DNA of 49,637 nt from Anabaena azotica FACHB-119 (GTDB taxonomy: Bacteria; Cyanobacteriota; Cyanobacteriia; Cyanobacteriales; Nostocaceae). The stretch is taken from assembly GCF_014697625.1 (NCBI RefSeq), contig NZ_JACJSG010000055.1, positions 1 through 49,637 of the forward strand. The letters run 5' to 3'. Below the pieces are notes generated by a model, which saw only the letters and a list, made by a program, of their open reading frames with translations, did not search any database and had not been told where the DNA came from. This document shows positions 9,701 to 18,364 of the stretch, one piece after another. The stretch's first letter is position 1. Every line of letters starts with the position of its first letter. The position numbers were made by a program, and so were the translations under genes.

Positions 9701-9875
9701 TGTACATAAATTTGTCGCACTTGGCACTTTAGAAGAAAGAATCGACCAAATGATTGAAGATAAGAAAAAACTTTCTTCAGCAGTAGTCGGTAGTGATGAA
9801 TCCTGGCTGACTGAATTAGATAATGAAGCCTTTAAGAAACTAATTGCCTTGAATAAAAGCACAATTATGGAGTAG
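6708..9875 (+). CDS. SNF2-family DEAD/DEAH helicase, 1055 aa
   Basis: A bacterial Swi2/Snf2 ATPase that translocates on double-stranded DNA. The N-terminal 570 residues correspond to the SNF2-associated region of this family. The motor follows: Walker A DDMGLGKS (K609), DEAQ (705-708), LTGTPVEN, FSQFTEV, then the C-terminal lobe with AGGVGITL, HFDRWWNPAVEDQATDRA and RIGQ (990-993). All ATPase motifs are intact. GGAG sits 6 bases before the ATG. The next gene, a SWIM zinc-finger protein, begins 5 bases after the stop with its own ribosome site; this pair is recurrent in cyanobacteria and suggests joint work on DNA, perhaps repair or defence. Confidence 0.92.
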   Translation: MKVLHGSWIPNQCSDFVQSGAFYLWVETPINNKKRTHTQVHPGHLLSLELINFLTQTLGLKETEAQLKQRICSKYFALPTANNQPLPSPELVKYLEIEVPEEYEDFQYWQITCYETVTSVRAVTAINIIKLLKDIHFLALYNASEFQLGSDLLFWYHYTQSFRQIIIKDQYIPSLKYRTIAATIKKKPKQPSPGLEIYAGWEIISEQYEANIQKYIEYMPLICVAGNSTQTDKIEFFAPETLLRHFSEYLLNDLVSKTPFTAAFDKQIDDSLIHYCLYPQKHNPLKTHTALQEYQQWLGWKNRIIRTQAESPFYLCFQLHSPQTEQIDNWQMQFLVSSKKDPSLKLALADYWTMNPKTKAGVHKEFGKDFDTNLLLNLGYAARMYPKLWQGLETDSPTRMQLSLDEAFDFLKDSAWVLEDSGFKVIVPAWYTPTGRRRAKIRLKASSGRKVAATVGESKSYFGLDSLVQYQYELAIGEQTVTPQEWEQLINTKAPLVHFRGQWMELDRDKMQQLLEFWQSHGDEQPQMSLLEFMQRSAQGEDDWEIEYDAALSEIMAKLQDKSQLEPISEDLNLQGNLREYQKRGVAWLQYLEKLGLNGCLADDMGLGKSLQVIARLVQEKDSQSSPLPTLLIAPTSVLGNWQREIAKFAPHLKTMVHHGSDRLQDPAEFKAACQQHDVVISSFTLARLDEKLLNSVTWQRLVLDEAQNIKNPKAAQTKAILKLTAKHRLALTGTPVENRLLDLWSIFNFLNPGYLGKEAQFRKSFEIPIQKDNDKVKSTTLKKLVEPLILRRVKTDQSIIKDLPDKVEQKLYTNLTKEQASLYEVVVRDVEEKLPEAEGIQRKGLILSTLMKLKQICNHPRQFLQDNSEFLPERSHKLSRLVEMVDEVISEGESLLIFSQFTEVCEQIEKYLKHNLHCNTYYLHGGTSRQRREQMINDFQNPDTEASVFVLSLKAGGVGITLTKANHVFHFDRWWNPAVEDQATDRAFRIGQKKNVFVHKFVALGTLEERIDQMIEDKKKLSSAVVGSDESWLTELDNEAFKKLIALNKSTIME

Positions 9876-9880
9876 TTATT

Positions 9881-10720
9881 ATGAATAAGTTTAGTAGAAC
9901 GTGGTGGGGCGAGCGCTTTATCAAAGCACTAGAAGATTTTACCGATAATGGTCGCCTACAAAGAGGGCGCTCCTATGCTCGTGGTGGTAAAGTAAAAAGT
10001 TTTGATATTGATAAAAATACCATCACGGCTCAAGTCAGAGGTTCCGTGAATCCTTACTTTGGAGTTTATAAAGAACCTACATATAATATAGTCATTGAAA
10101 TTACTCCCATTGCCAAAACCCGTTGGAATGAAGCCATCAAAAATCTTTCTTCCAAAGCGAGTATTGTTTCGCGGTTATTATTAAACGAAGTCCCCGAAAA
10201 TATTGAAGAAATATTCTCCCAAATGGGGTTACACTTATTACCCCATAGTAGCAAGGACTTTAAAACTAAATGTTCTTGTCCAGATTATGCTAACCCTTGT
10301 AAGCACATAGCTGGCGTTTATTATTTAGTAGCTTCTCAACTTGATAGCAATCCCTTTTTGCTATTTGAATTAAGGGGGCTTACCAAAGTAGAATTACAAG
10401 CTAAACTAGCTGATTCACCTTTAGGTAAAGCATTATCTACAGTTTTAGATGAACAAGAATTGGCTATCGAACCGAGTCAATCTTTTTACACAAAGCCTGA
10501 AAAACACACTGTTAGTGACAAGCCACACTTAAGAGAGTTTTGGTTAGGGGCGAAACGTTTACCATCTACTATTGAAGTCACCAATGATAGCGGAGTTTCA
10601 GCAATTTTAGTTAAAAAGGAAGGCGACTTCCCAGCTTTCTGGCACAAAGATAATTCCTTTATTGAGACAATGGAAGAACTTTATCAACGAGTCAAAACTA
10701 AAAATCAAAATCTAATGTGA
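9881..10720 (+). CDS. SWIM zinc-finger protein, 279 aa
   Basis: The SWIM motif CxCx6CxH is at C131, C133, C140 and H142 (CSCPDYANPCKH), preceded by the typical N-terminal WWGERFIKALE and GRLQRGRSYARGGKV segments of proteins encoded beside SNF2 helicases. SWIM domains bind DNA or protein. The start is set by GGAG 8 bases upstream. It is almost certainly cotranscribed with the helicase and probably acts as its partner. The C-terminal third is less conserved in look, with FWLGAKRLP at about 222-230. Confidence 0.9.
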   Translation: MNKFSRTWWGERFIKALEDFTDNGRLQRGRSYARGGKVKSFDIDKNTITAQVRGSVNPYFGVYKEPTYNIVIEITPIAKTRWNEAIKNLSSKASIVSRLLLNEVPENIEEIFSQMGLHLLPHSSKDFKTKCSCPDYANPCKHIAGVYYLVASQLDSNPFLLFELRGLTKVELQAKLADSPLGKALSTVLDEQELAIEPSQSFYTKPEKHTVSDKPHLREFWLGAKRLPSTIEVTNDSGVSAILVKKEGDFPAFWHKDNSFIETMEELYQRVKTKNQNLM

Positions 10721-10819
10721 ATGTTTTGATAGTTAATCGCTTTGGATAATTAAGAAACCACAGATACATAGTTTAAATTATCCTGGCTGAACCAACAGTG
10801 GATCAAGCTGGCCTTTGGT

Positions 10820-10973
10820 ATGGGAGCAACGCGATTTTTTGAAATTCGGTTTTATTCTCAATTAAATAGGTAAATTCTCAATAACCCCAGGTATTTGGGT
10901 GGCGATCGCGCTACTGTAGGGGGAGCATCATCACTCGTTTTTATCCGACTTTAGAAAATCGCGTTGCTCCCAT
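10820..10973. mobile_element. 154-bp inverted-repeat element (MITE-like)
   Basis: The ends are a perfect 19-bp inverted repeat, ATGGGAGCAACGCGATTTT at 10820-10838 and its complement at 10955-10973, extending imperfectly inward for about 12 more bases. The ~95-bp interior codes for nothing and contains one HIP1 site. It interrupts the AIPR reading frame. No clear target duplication was seen. Confidence 0.6.
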
Positions 10974-11368
10974 GCTAAAACGGTATGGCCACCGTTAACG
11001 ATGCCATCACTCCCACCCTCATTAGCCTCTAATATCTCTAGTTCTAGCTGAGTCTTTTTACTGTTGGGCTTGACCTTGTTGGCACACAGTACAATTCCAC
11101 TATGCCGCTCAAAGAACTTTTCAGGTTCTGTGGTCAGTGAGTCGAAAATTTGTCTGTACGTTGAGCTTTTGCGGTTCGGCTCCCGAATATTTGGTTCTAA
11201 CGGTAGGTCAGAAGGAAAGCTGTCAACATGAGCAGTAGCGATAATGCAGTGTGTGTTTGCATTGAAAAACTGGTCTACTTTCAAAGCCCAATTTTTTGGC
11301 ATAGTCTTCTTAGCCCAAAAGTGCAGTGCATATTGATCCAGAGTACAGAATCCTGAATCGAATGGCAC
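10931..11368 (-). pseudogene. Truncated AIPR-family protein
   Basis: The segment EKFFERHSGIVLCANKV followed by LELEILEA and GIVNGGHTV matches the hallmark (N-x-G-I ... IVNGGQT) of AIPR proteins, a family linked to abortive infection against phage. Full AIPR proteins are several times longer. Here the frame ends 15 residues after the motif, inside the 154-bp inverted-repeat element, so the last residues are encoded by the element itself. No continuation was found on its far side. It is therefore most likely a dead 5' fragment. No good ribosome site is seen before the first ATG. Confidence 0.65.
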
Positions 11369-11484
11369 TAAAAAGCCTCAAAATATCTTGGCATAAACTT
11401 TAGAGATATCTGAGCAAATATACTTAAGGAGGTAGTTCAATCTTACAAATCAAGAACGCTGATTTTTTGCACAAATGGCGGTGA

Positions 11485-12021
11485 TTATTTGCGCTCTGGT
11501 TCATAGACTAGTGCCACAACACCTGAACTGAACGACTGTGATTTCAAAAGCTTCAAAGTCGCAGTAGTACCCTCTTGAAACAGAAGCTTGCCTTTGCCCA
11601 CAACTACTGGGTAAACAAGCAGCCGATAGAGATCCACAAGATCGTGCCGAATGAGAGTTTGCACAAGCGCGGAACTGCCGTAGACCAGAATGCCCTGGCC
11701 GTCTTGCTGCTTGAGTCGGGTGATTTCTTCGACGATATTGTCTTTGATGAGAGTTGAGTTGTTCCACTCTACTGCGTTTAAGGTCTTTGACACTACGTAT
11801 TTGCGGACGTTATTCATGTATGAAGCCCCATCATCAGTGCTGTTTGGCCAGGCGGCGGCAAACCCTTGATAAGTCACGCGCCCCAGGAGCAAAGCATCAC
11901 TGGTGAGTTGCTCTTCATCTTTAAACTGAGCGATGTCGTCATTCCAATAGGGTGCAGTCCAGGCCGGTTCTTCTATAACGCCATCGAGTGATATGAATTC
12001 AGTGACGACTACTTTTCGCAT
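11485..12021 (-). CDS. Dihydrofolate reductase-like protein (RibD C-terminal type), 178 aa
   Basis: It begins MRKVVVTEFISLDGVIEEP and contains LLLGRVTYQGFA, YVVSKTL, ILVYGSSALVQTLIRHDLVD and YPVVVGKGKLLF, the standard strand-helix pattern of the stand-alone RibD_C/DHFR-like family. These proteins bind NADPH; the natural substrate of such short members is generally unknown. AAAAGGA precedes the ATG. It lies 78 bases downstream of an AraC-type regulator gene on the same strand, so the regulator probably controls it. Confidence 0.88.
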   Translation of the reverse strand: MRKVVVTEFISLDGVIEEPAWTAPYWNDDIAQFKDEEQLTSDALLLGRVTYQGFAAAWPNSTDDGASYMNNVRKYVVSKTLNAVEWNNSTLIKDNIVEEITRLKQQDGQGILVYGSSALVQTLIRHDLVDLYRLLVYPVVVGKGKLLFQEGTTATLKLLKSQSFSSGVVALVYEPERK

Positions 12022-12099
12022 GGTGTTATCCTTTTACCATTCGCTGTCTACCGCAATTATGGTGCAGCAAGAGAACGGAGTTTTGGAAAAAAACGCAAA

Positions 12100-12780
12100 C
12101 TATGGAACCGCGATTTTGGAAATGATTTGCGCGGGAGTTTTGCCAATAAAGTGCTTTAGCGAATTAGTCAGATGTGCCTGATCAAAATAGCCTAGCTCGA
12201 AGGCAGTGTCTAAAATGGATGTACCTTGCTCAAGCAACCAGACGGCACAGTGGGCGCGTTCAATCTGCTGAATCGTCTTTTGGGTTAATCCGGTTGCCTG
12301 CAAGAAACGGTACTGTAAGGAACGTATCGATATGTCGGGCTTGTGTCCTTTTATTGCCGCCTCGACCACTGGATCTCGCACAAGTATCTCCTGACGAATC
12401 AGCCTGTTGACAAACACATCGGCGTTTTCAAAGGTCGGCAATTCCCAGGACACACCATGCAGCCAGAAGGAAGTATTTGACGCTTCAGGAAGAGTTGCAT
12501 CCTGCCGATCCACAAGGGTTTTTACAGGAAGATGGGGCATGAACGTGCCAAGTTTGAAGGTGATGCCAAAGAACTCAGCTTCGGCCGGGAAATCGGCAAG
12601 GGATGCTTTAGTTTCCGGGCCTCGTGCGACAATCTTTGTCTTGCCGTTGAAGGTGGCGATGACGATCTCCCAGTGACTGACAGCTGAGGAAGTAAAACTA
12701 CCAGCGCGATCGCTGTGAGTGTGCCAAATCGTTTCGACAAAAGACAAGTCTGCCGACCTTGTTTCAAATACAAATTCCAT
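12100..12780 (-). CDS. AraC-family transcriptional regulator, 226 aa
   Basis: The C-terminal ~95 residues hold the two helix-turn-helix units of AraC regulators: ISIRSLQYRFLQATGLTQKT (first) and ILDTAFELGYFDQAHLTNSL then HFIGKTPAQII (second, with the usual G-Y-x-D-Q-x-H signature). The N-terminal domain is the short beta-type found in regulators placed beside small reductase or enzyme genes. Its ligand is unknown. The likely target is the reductase gene just downstream. Confidence 0.88.
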   Translation of the reverse strand: MEFVFETRSADLSFVETIWHTHSDRAGSFTSSAVSHWEIVIATFNGKTKIVARGPETKASLADFPAEAEFFGITFKLGTFMPHLPVKTLVDRQDATLPEASNTSFWLHGVSWELPTFENADVFVNRLIRQEILVRDPVVEAAIKGHKPDISIRSLQYRFLQATGLTQKTIQQIERAHCAVWLLEQGTSILDTAFELGYFDQAHLTNSLKHFIGKTPAQIISKIAVP

Positions 12781-12906
12781 ACTGTCTTCTGTAAGAATAA
12801 CAGAACTATCGGAGCAACTAGGACTACAAACTTTATATTTAGTTATAATTTTGACTTTTAATTCCTTAATAGATATCTCCCGAATTAGTCGTTTCTACAA
12901 AACTTT

Positions 12907-13191
12907 TTAATCGACGGGAGCAGCAGATTTCATCGGTTGTCTATTGTTCAGATAAATATAGCCATAATAACGTGATAACTCCTCAAACCAGAAGTTATCA
13001 AAGCATGAGCCTACTAGTGAACCAGTCAGTGAACCTATGACTGACCCAACAACAGAAGCACCCAAAGACATTAGTAATGCAACTGTTGGTGAACCACTCC
13101 CAATACCAACAACACAACCAATAGCTGAACCAACAATTGCACCGCTTAAAGAACCAGCAACAGAACCAATTACAGACCCAATTCTTAACAT
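12907..13191 (-). CDS. Glycine-zipper membrane protein, 94 aa
   Basis: Residues 1-65 are Gly/Ser-spaced hydrophobic helices (IGSVIGSVAGSLSGAIVGS, then GASVVGSVIGSLTGSLVGS), a glycine-zipper pattern that packs membrane helices together. A short polar tail follows. No catalytic motif is present. The repeat GSVIGSLTGS/GSVAGSLSG shows internal duplication. There is no clear ribosome site. It may be a small membrane or toxin-like protein; function unknown. Confidence 0.5.
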   Translation of the reverse strand: MLRIGSVIGSVAGSLSGAIVGSAIGCVVGIGSGSPTVALLMSLGASVVGSVIGSLTGSLVGSCFDNFWFEELSRYYGYIYLNNRQPMKSAAPVD

Positions 13192-13261
13192 CGGTTGATT
13201 ACTACGTTATTTTTCAGAACTGTCTAAAATTATATACGTATATTAGCGGTGAGAGTGTACA

Positions 13262-13654
13262 TCAAAATTTGATAAACACCAATGCACAAGCAAAAAGGAA
13301 TGAAATCAGGAAACCCCAGCCAAGTGCAGAGTAACGGCGAATAGCATTGCGTTTAAACAAGGCAATTGCCGCAGTCACGAAACCACCTAAAAAGCAAATT
13401 AAAAAAGTTTTAGACCAGACGATAGTTGCCATTAGCTGAATATCAGATGTTGGGCTAGGAGTGGGTTTATTGGTTGAGACATCCAAGAATGTTAACGATA
13501 GGAGAAATGCGGGGATAAAAACTGCGCCGATAATGGCAATATTTCGTTATCCTGGTACAGTGTGGCAACTAATAAATGAGATTGTAACCGAGCATAACCC
13601 AACAAAGTTTACGACTGCCCAAACGATCAAGATCAACAACACAACTATTCCCAT
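13262..13654 (-). pseudogene. Membrane protein gene with an in-frame stop
   Basis: From the ATG at 13654 the frame reads MGIVVLLILIVWAVVNF...SCHTVPG, meets TAA at 13547-13549, and then continues in the same frame without a further stop for 95 codons (IIGAVFIPAFLLSL ... WGFLISFLFACALVFIKF). Together this makes a protein of about 130 residues with four hydrophobic segments. The second half alone has no ATG start at its beginning (only TTG at 13486). The simplest reading is a nonsense mutation in a small membrane protein gene; expression of the second half alone is possible but unsupported. Confidence 0.45.
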
Positions 13655-13663
13655 AAAAAATAT

Positions 13664-13773
13664 GGCGTTGCTGAATTAGAATATGAAATCGCAAAATGAC
13701 CGTCCTTTTTCTTTGTAACTTAGCGCCTTTGCGCCTTTGCGTGAGACAAATTCATATCTTGATCAGCAACGCC
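13664..13773. mobile_element. 110-bp inverted-repeat element (MITE-like)
   Basis: The ends GGCGTTGCTGA... and ...TCAGCAACGCC form an imperfect ~24-bp inverted repeat. The interior has the reiterated GCGCCTTTGCGCC / TTTGCGTGAGAC sequence common in cyanobacterial spacers. Non-coding. Confidence 0.55.
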
Positions 13774-13957
13774 AAAAATATAGCTAGATTTAGCTATATT
13801 TACGAACAAATAATTGTTAAGCCATAAATTATACCCATTATTTTCTTTAACACCAATGCAAATCAAGCGATGAGAGCGGCAACATCATTAGCGAGTTTAC
13901 GAGTATCAGACGAAAATACCCGATGAAGTCCTTGCCTAGCAAAATTTTAGAAAAACA
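13774..13957. other. AT-rich spacer, no gene seen
   Basis: It lies between the 110-bp element and the terminator of the methyltransferase-helicase gene. A short TAGCTAGATTTAGCTA-like inverted stretch is present near 13780. No coding signal was found on either strand. Confidence 0.4.
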
Positions 13958-13982
13958 AAGCGACGTGAAAACCACATCGCTT
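13958..13982 (-). terminator. Terminator hairpin of the methyltransferase-helicase gene
   Basis: AAGCGACGTG and CACATCGCTT around AAAAC, 9 bases past the stop codon. Its partial duplicate lies at 5611-5636. Confidence 0.65.
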
Positions 13983-13990
13983 TGCTCTGA

Positions 13991-16900
13991 TTACACAAGA
14001 ATCCTAATCACCGCCGCTAGTACACTAGCAGCGCTTATGCCAGTTGGCACAAACAACCGCTTGCGCCATTGAATGATCTCAGTGAAACATCCAACAGCCA
14101 CAAGCCGGTCAGCCAGTGATATCGCCTCGACCAATTCCAAGCGAGGCTCACCAGCAATAAAGGAACGACGCAAAGTCACGCCTCCAGGCAATTGCTGCGA
14201 GTAACCTTCGTTAAGTACCAGAGATACTAGCTCTTGTGGAGAAAGCAGCTTCTGTTTCAAGCCCAATTGTTCTGTGACTGTTTGGATGTCTACCGCATGA
14301 ACAACCCGCCCCAAAATCTTCTGGCCATCACTTGTTTGCAAGCGAAAGACCCGGCTGTTCTTCTGTGGGAGAATTTTCCAGATAGGCAGCAAAATACCAG
14401 TGACTAGATGTAAATGGTCAATAGTGAACTGAGGTAGTTCTGAGACTTCCTTTGACCATGCAGCAACAAACGCATCAGTCAAAACAGTCCGCCAAGTTGA
14501 CGACTCTAATTGTTCGACTGGCATACGGGTTTCTTTCTGTGGACGGACGAGCAGAACTCGCGGTATAACACCACCTTGCTCATCAAACACGCTATGAGTT
14601 GGCACTGACACAGCCGCGTTACCAGACTTATCATTTACCATGAGTTGTCCAAGGTACTTAGCAGCAAAATCCAGCATCTCAGCAGCCGTTCTGATGTTAT
14701 TCCTTTGAGTGCGTTTTATCTTGAGATAGTTCGTTACGCTACCAGTTGCAGGGTGAGTATATACTGTTTGACTACTTTCAATTATGAACCGTTCAGCACG
14801 CAGAGTTTCTACACCCATCTCGTAGATACCATGTGCGATCGCAGTTTCAATTTGCTGACTTAATAGCAGTTCAAAGCGCTCGAATATGACATTCTGCATC
14901 CCGATTCGCAAAGCCAGCAACCGATTGAGAAATTGTCGCAACGGTGGTAAATCTATTTTCATCCCGCCTTCGTGAGATGTTAGCGATAGTCCAGTCATTT
15001 CCTCAAATTTCCCCAAAGGCACTTCATGAAACCGACCCTGGAATATCTGCTTGAACAATTCATACAGTGCATACTCTGCGTACTGAGACTCAAGGTTATC
15101 CTTAGTATCAAAGATGCCATTTCCACCAGTTTGGCGTTGTCCCCGCGTCAGTGCGCCCAGGCTGTCCAGCCGTCTAGCAATCGTGCTAATAAATCGGCGT
15201 TCACCGCGCACATTAGTAGTCACAGGTCTAAACACTGGTGCTGATGCTTGGTTTGTACGATGCGATCGCCCAAGCCCTTGAATCGCATTATCAGCCCTCC
15301 AACCAGCTTCCAGCAGATAGTGCGATCGCCGCCGCCGATTCACAGCGTTGAGATCCGCGTGATAGCTACGACCAGTACCACCAGCATCGCTAAAGATGAG
15401 AATCTGCTTGTCTCCCGTCATAAATGCTGTAGTCTCCGCGATGTTAGCACCACTACCACGAGAATCCACAAACAGCCGTCCAGAGTCATCCTTGAGAACT
15501 CGTTTACTGCGTCCGGTAACTTCAGCCACTTGTTTGTGACCAAAGTGCCAAAGTAGTTGCTCTAATGCGCCGGGTATTGGGTCAAGACTTGCTAACTTAT
15601 CGACTAGCGCATCTCGTAACGCCACAGCTTCAGATGAAACAATCGGAGAACCATCGGCATCAAAAGCTGGTTCGGAACGTTCTTCACCTTCAGCTGATGA
15701 ATGAATCTCATGCAGATGTACGGGAAACGCACTCACCAAGTAGTCAAGAACATACTCCCTTGGTGTTAAATCAAGGTTTAAATCCTTCCACTCCTCTGCG
15801 GGAACTTCCCCCAGTCGGCGCTTGAGTAATTCCTCATTGGTGGAAACTATTTGAATTACAACAGCATTGCCTTGGTCTAAATCATTCTCAATTGCTTTAA
15901 TTAACTGTGGGCATTTCACGCTCGTGAGTAAATGATTAAAGAAACGCTGTTTGTGACTTTCAAATTGAGCGATCGCGCTCATTTTCGCAGCACGGTTGTA
16001 AGTTTTCGCACCAGTGATGTTGCAGGCTTTTAAGGCTTTCTCCAGGTTATTGTGTATGATTTGAAAGGCATCGGCATAGCTATCATAGATACGTTCTTGA
16101 GTAGGAGTGAGTTCGATTTCTAACATCTCGTACTCGACACCATCGAATGATAGCGATCGCGCCAGATACAACCCCAACGCCTTCAAATCCCTAGCGACTA
16201 CCTCCATCGCCGCAATACCGCCGACTTCGATAGATTCTACGAAATCCTCACGCGAAGAAAACGGGAAATCCCCAGTTTGCCAGAGTCCGAGACGATTGGC
16301 ATAGGAGAGGTTAGAAACTTTAGTGGCTCCAGTTGCAGAGACATAAACAACCCTTGCCAGAGGTAATGCGTTTTGTAACCGCAGCCCAACAATACCCTGC
16401 TGTGATGCGCTCACCAAACCGAGTGTTCCCTCAACTGCCATTGCATTCCCCATAGAATGGCACTCGTCAAAGCATATCGCACCCTCATAGTCCTTGCCAG
16501 CCCACTCAATGATTTGCTTAAGCCGACTTTTGCCGTTCTTTTGAGAGCGCAGAGTTGAGTAAGTACAGAACAGAATGCCTTCAGTGAAAGGTATGCGATC
16601 GCTAAGTTTAATGTTACTGAGGTCGATAATGTCTTTCTCATTACCACCCATAGCACACCAATCGCGTCGGGCATCCTCAATTAGTGCGGCACTTTTCGAT
16701 ACCCAGATAGCTTTGCGTCGTCCCTGACACCAGTTATCTAATATAATACCAGCGCATTGTCTACCCTTACCCGCGCCCGTCCCATCACCGAGAAACCAGC
16801 CGCGACGAAATCTAACAGCGTTTTCTTCACTAGTTGCGGCAACTGTAATATTATCCCATGAATCATCTACCAAGTATGACCCTGATAGATATTCAGAATG

Positions 16901-18256
16901 AGCCTGACCTGCGTAGATGACGCTTTCAAGCTGTGCTTCTGACAACAAACCTTGGGTAACGATATGCCGAGGCAGATGTGGTTTGTATACGGGAGCCGGG
17001 GGAGAGACTAGAGCTAGTGCTGCACTTTCGCAAAGTAAGGAAGGATGGGGTAAAGCGTCCTTGATTCTGATTCGCTGTGGGCGATAGGTTTCATAAAGTG
17101 TATCCTTTAAACCCTCAGTAGCAGCCCAATCAACTACCTCATAATTTAGAGGTGCAACATCCTGAAATTGAGTTAATACTTGAGTAACTAGTGCTGATTG
17201 AGATTTTGACTTAACAGTATCTAAACGAATCGCTTTTGATACTCCGGTTTGAGCAGTTGGAGTAATTCGTTCCCACAGTAGTCGCGGTGGCAGTTGTTCA
17301 ATCAGCGTTGCGAGTTCCGCTAGTTCAACGGTGTCGCTAATACAAGGAATTTCCTGTGAGTCAGTCGCCGGAACTTTATCGATCACCGTCAGGCGGGTAT
17401 CCATCTGCGTACCATGTTTTGAGTACACCTTGCCGTTGATACCGACCGAAAGCACTACTGTTGCTTTCTCCTGCATCTTGGTGAAAGTATCTCGCCAAGC
17501 TGCATTGTTTGGTGAAAACCAGTTAGCAGAAATTGTTACCAACCGTCCGCGATCGCTAAGTCTCTGTAACGCCGAGTTGATATGCCGTGGTGTAGCATCA
17601 GGGTTGCGGCTGTTGATTTTGGGTGATGCCGAGAAAGGAGGGTTCATCAGCACTACAGACGGCTGAGTCTTTCCAGCTAAGTAATCGTTAATCTGTTCGG
17701 CGTTAACAGAGAACAACGGAACGCCAGGGAACAACCGCCGAAGGATTTTGCTTCTGTCGGGCGAGATTTCGTTAAGCATCAAACTCGCGCCCTGAAGTTT
17801 AGCAAACTGAGCCAATACCCCAGTTCCGGCTGATGGCTCCAGCATTAAATCATTAGGTGTGATTTGTCCAGCTACAGAAACCAGATACGCCAGAGATAAC
17901 GGCGTAGAGAACTGCTGAAGTTGCAATTGCTCCTCGCTGCGGCGGGTGTGCGTGGGGCAAAGACTTTCAATCAGTTGCAACTGTTCTAGTGGATTGGTGG
18001 ATAATCCCAAGTGACGCAAGTACAGAATTGCTGCCACTTCCACCGCTTCGTATGCGTCCTTCCACTGCCATGCTCCTTCTGCTGCCGTGCCGTGGAAGTG
18101 GCGATTCATCTGGGTTTGGATTGTTTTGGTGGAGATAGCCCGTTGCTCAATCAGTGATTTGGTGAGTTCAGTTGCAACGCTGAGAATTGATTGCCCGTAG
18201 TCGAGGACTGTTTGTATATCAAACAGATTGCCTTGTGTGGCGATAAGGCTGACCAT
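13991..18256 (-). CDS. DNA methyltransferase + strawberry-notch helicase fusion, about 1421 aa
   Basis: The first ~330 residues form an N6-adenine DNA methyltransferase: SAM motif LEPSAGTG (about 140-147) and catalytic NPPF (205-208). A superfamily 2 helicase of the strawberry-notch type follows: GDGTGAGKGR with K497, DECH at 597-600, YVSATGAT, and the C-terminal lobe with DAGGTGRSYHADL and LGRSHRTNQ. Phage P1 DarB has this fused architecture and protects incoming DNA from restriction; by analogy this may be an antirestriction or DNA-modifying protein of the plasmid. The start is uncertain: ATG 18256 or the one 15 bases earlier, neither with a ribosome site. A leader motif lies just upstream. 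Two fragments of the same gene lie elsewhere in the window. Confidence 0.85.
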   Translation of the reverse strand: MVSLIATQGNLFDIQTVLDYGQSILSVATELTKSLIEQRAISTKTIQTQMNRHFHGTAAEGAWQWKDAYEAVEVAAILYLRHLGLSTNPLEQLQLIESLCPTHTRRSEEQLQLQQFSTPLSLAYLVSVAGQITPNDLMLEPSAGTGVLAQFAKLQGASLMLNEISPDRSKILRRLFPGVPLFSVNAEQINDYLAGKTQPSVVLMNPPFSASPKINSRNPDATPRHINSALQRLSDRGRLVTISANWFSPNNAAWRDTFTKMQEKATVVLSVGINGKVYSKHGTQMDTRLTVIDKVPATDSQEIPCISDTVELAELATLIEQLPPRLLWERITPTAQTGVSKAIRLDTVKSKSQSALVTQVLTQFQDVAPLNYEVVDWAATEGLKDTLYETYRPQRIRIKDALPHPSLLCESAALALVSPPAPVYKPHLPRHIVTQGLLSEAQLESVIYAGQAHSEYLSGSYLVDDSWDNITVAATSEENAVRFRRGWFLGDGTGAGKGRQCAGIILDNWCQGRRKAIWVSKSAALIEDARRDWCAMGGNEKDIIDLSNIKLSDRIPFTEGILFCTYSTLRSQKNGKSRLKQIIEWAGKDYEGAICFDECHSMGNAMAVEGTLGLVSASQQGIVGLRLQNALPLARVVYVSATGATKVSNLSYANRLGLWQTGDFPFSSREDFVESIEVGGIAAMEVVARDLKALGLYLARSLSFDGVEYEMLEIELTPTQERIYDSYADAFQIIHNNLEKALKACNITGAKTYNRAAKMSAIAQFESHKQRFFNHLLTSVKCPQLIKAIENDLDQGNAVVIQIVSTNEELLKRRLGEVPAEEWKDLNLDLTPREYVLDYLVSAFPVHLHEIHSSAEGEERSEPAFDADGSPIVSSEAVALRDALVDKLASLDPIPGALEQLLWHFGHKQVAEVTGRSKRVLKDDSGRLFVDSRGSGANIAETTAFMTGDKQILIFSDAGGTGRSYHADLNAVNRRRRSHYLLEAGWRADNAIQGLGRSHRTNQASAPVFRPVTTNVRGERRFISTIARRLDSLGALTRGQRQTGGNGIFDTKDNLESQYAEYALYELFKQIFQGRFHEVPLGKFEEMTGLSLTSHEGGMKIDLPPLRQFLNRLLALRIGMQNVIFERFELLLSQQIETAIAHGIYEMGVETLRAERFIIESSQTVYTHPATGSVTNYLKIKRTQRNNIRTAAEMLDFAAKYLGQLMVNDKSGNAAVSVPTHSVFDEQGGVIPRVLLVRPQKETRMPVEQLESSTWRTVLTDAFVAAWSKEVSELPQFTIDHLHLVTGILLPIWKILPQKNSRVFRLQTSDGQKILGRVVHAVDIQTVTEQLGLKQKLLSPQELVSLVLNEGYSQQLPGGVTLRRSFIAGEPRLELVEAISLADRLVAVGCFTEIIQWRKRLFVPTGISAASVLAAVIRILV

Positions 18257-18273
18257 ATCTATATATATCAATA

Positions 18274-18300
18274 CATCACTTTGTTTTGGCGTAGCCGTTT
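18274..18300 (-). repeat. GGCTAYGCC leader motif, copy 3
   Basis: Minus strand AACGGCTACGCCAAAAC, then AAAGTGATG. About 32 bases before the helicase start. Core at 18288-18296. Confidence 0.55.
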
Positions 18301-18364
18301 CAAAAAAAACTATCGCTGTTGAGCCACAAGACTTACCTTGCGCTCAAGAGCGATGAGACTACGG

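Noticed and set aside
13461..13679. 72-codon plus-strand frame as a gene
   Set aside because: It is opposite the interrupted membrane protein, whose composition is far more protein-like.
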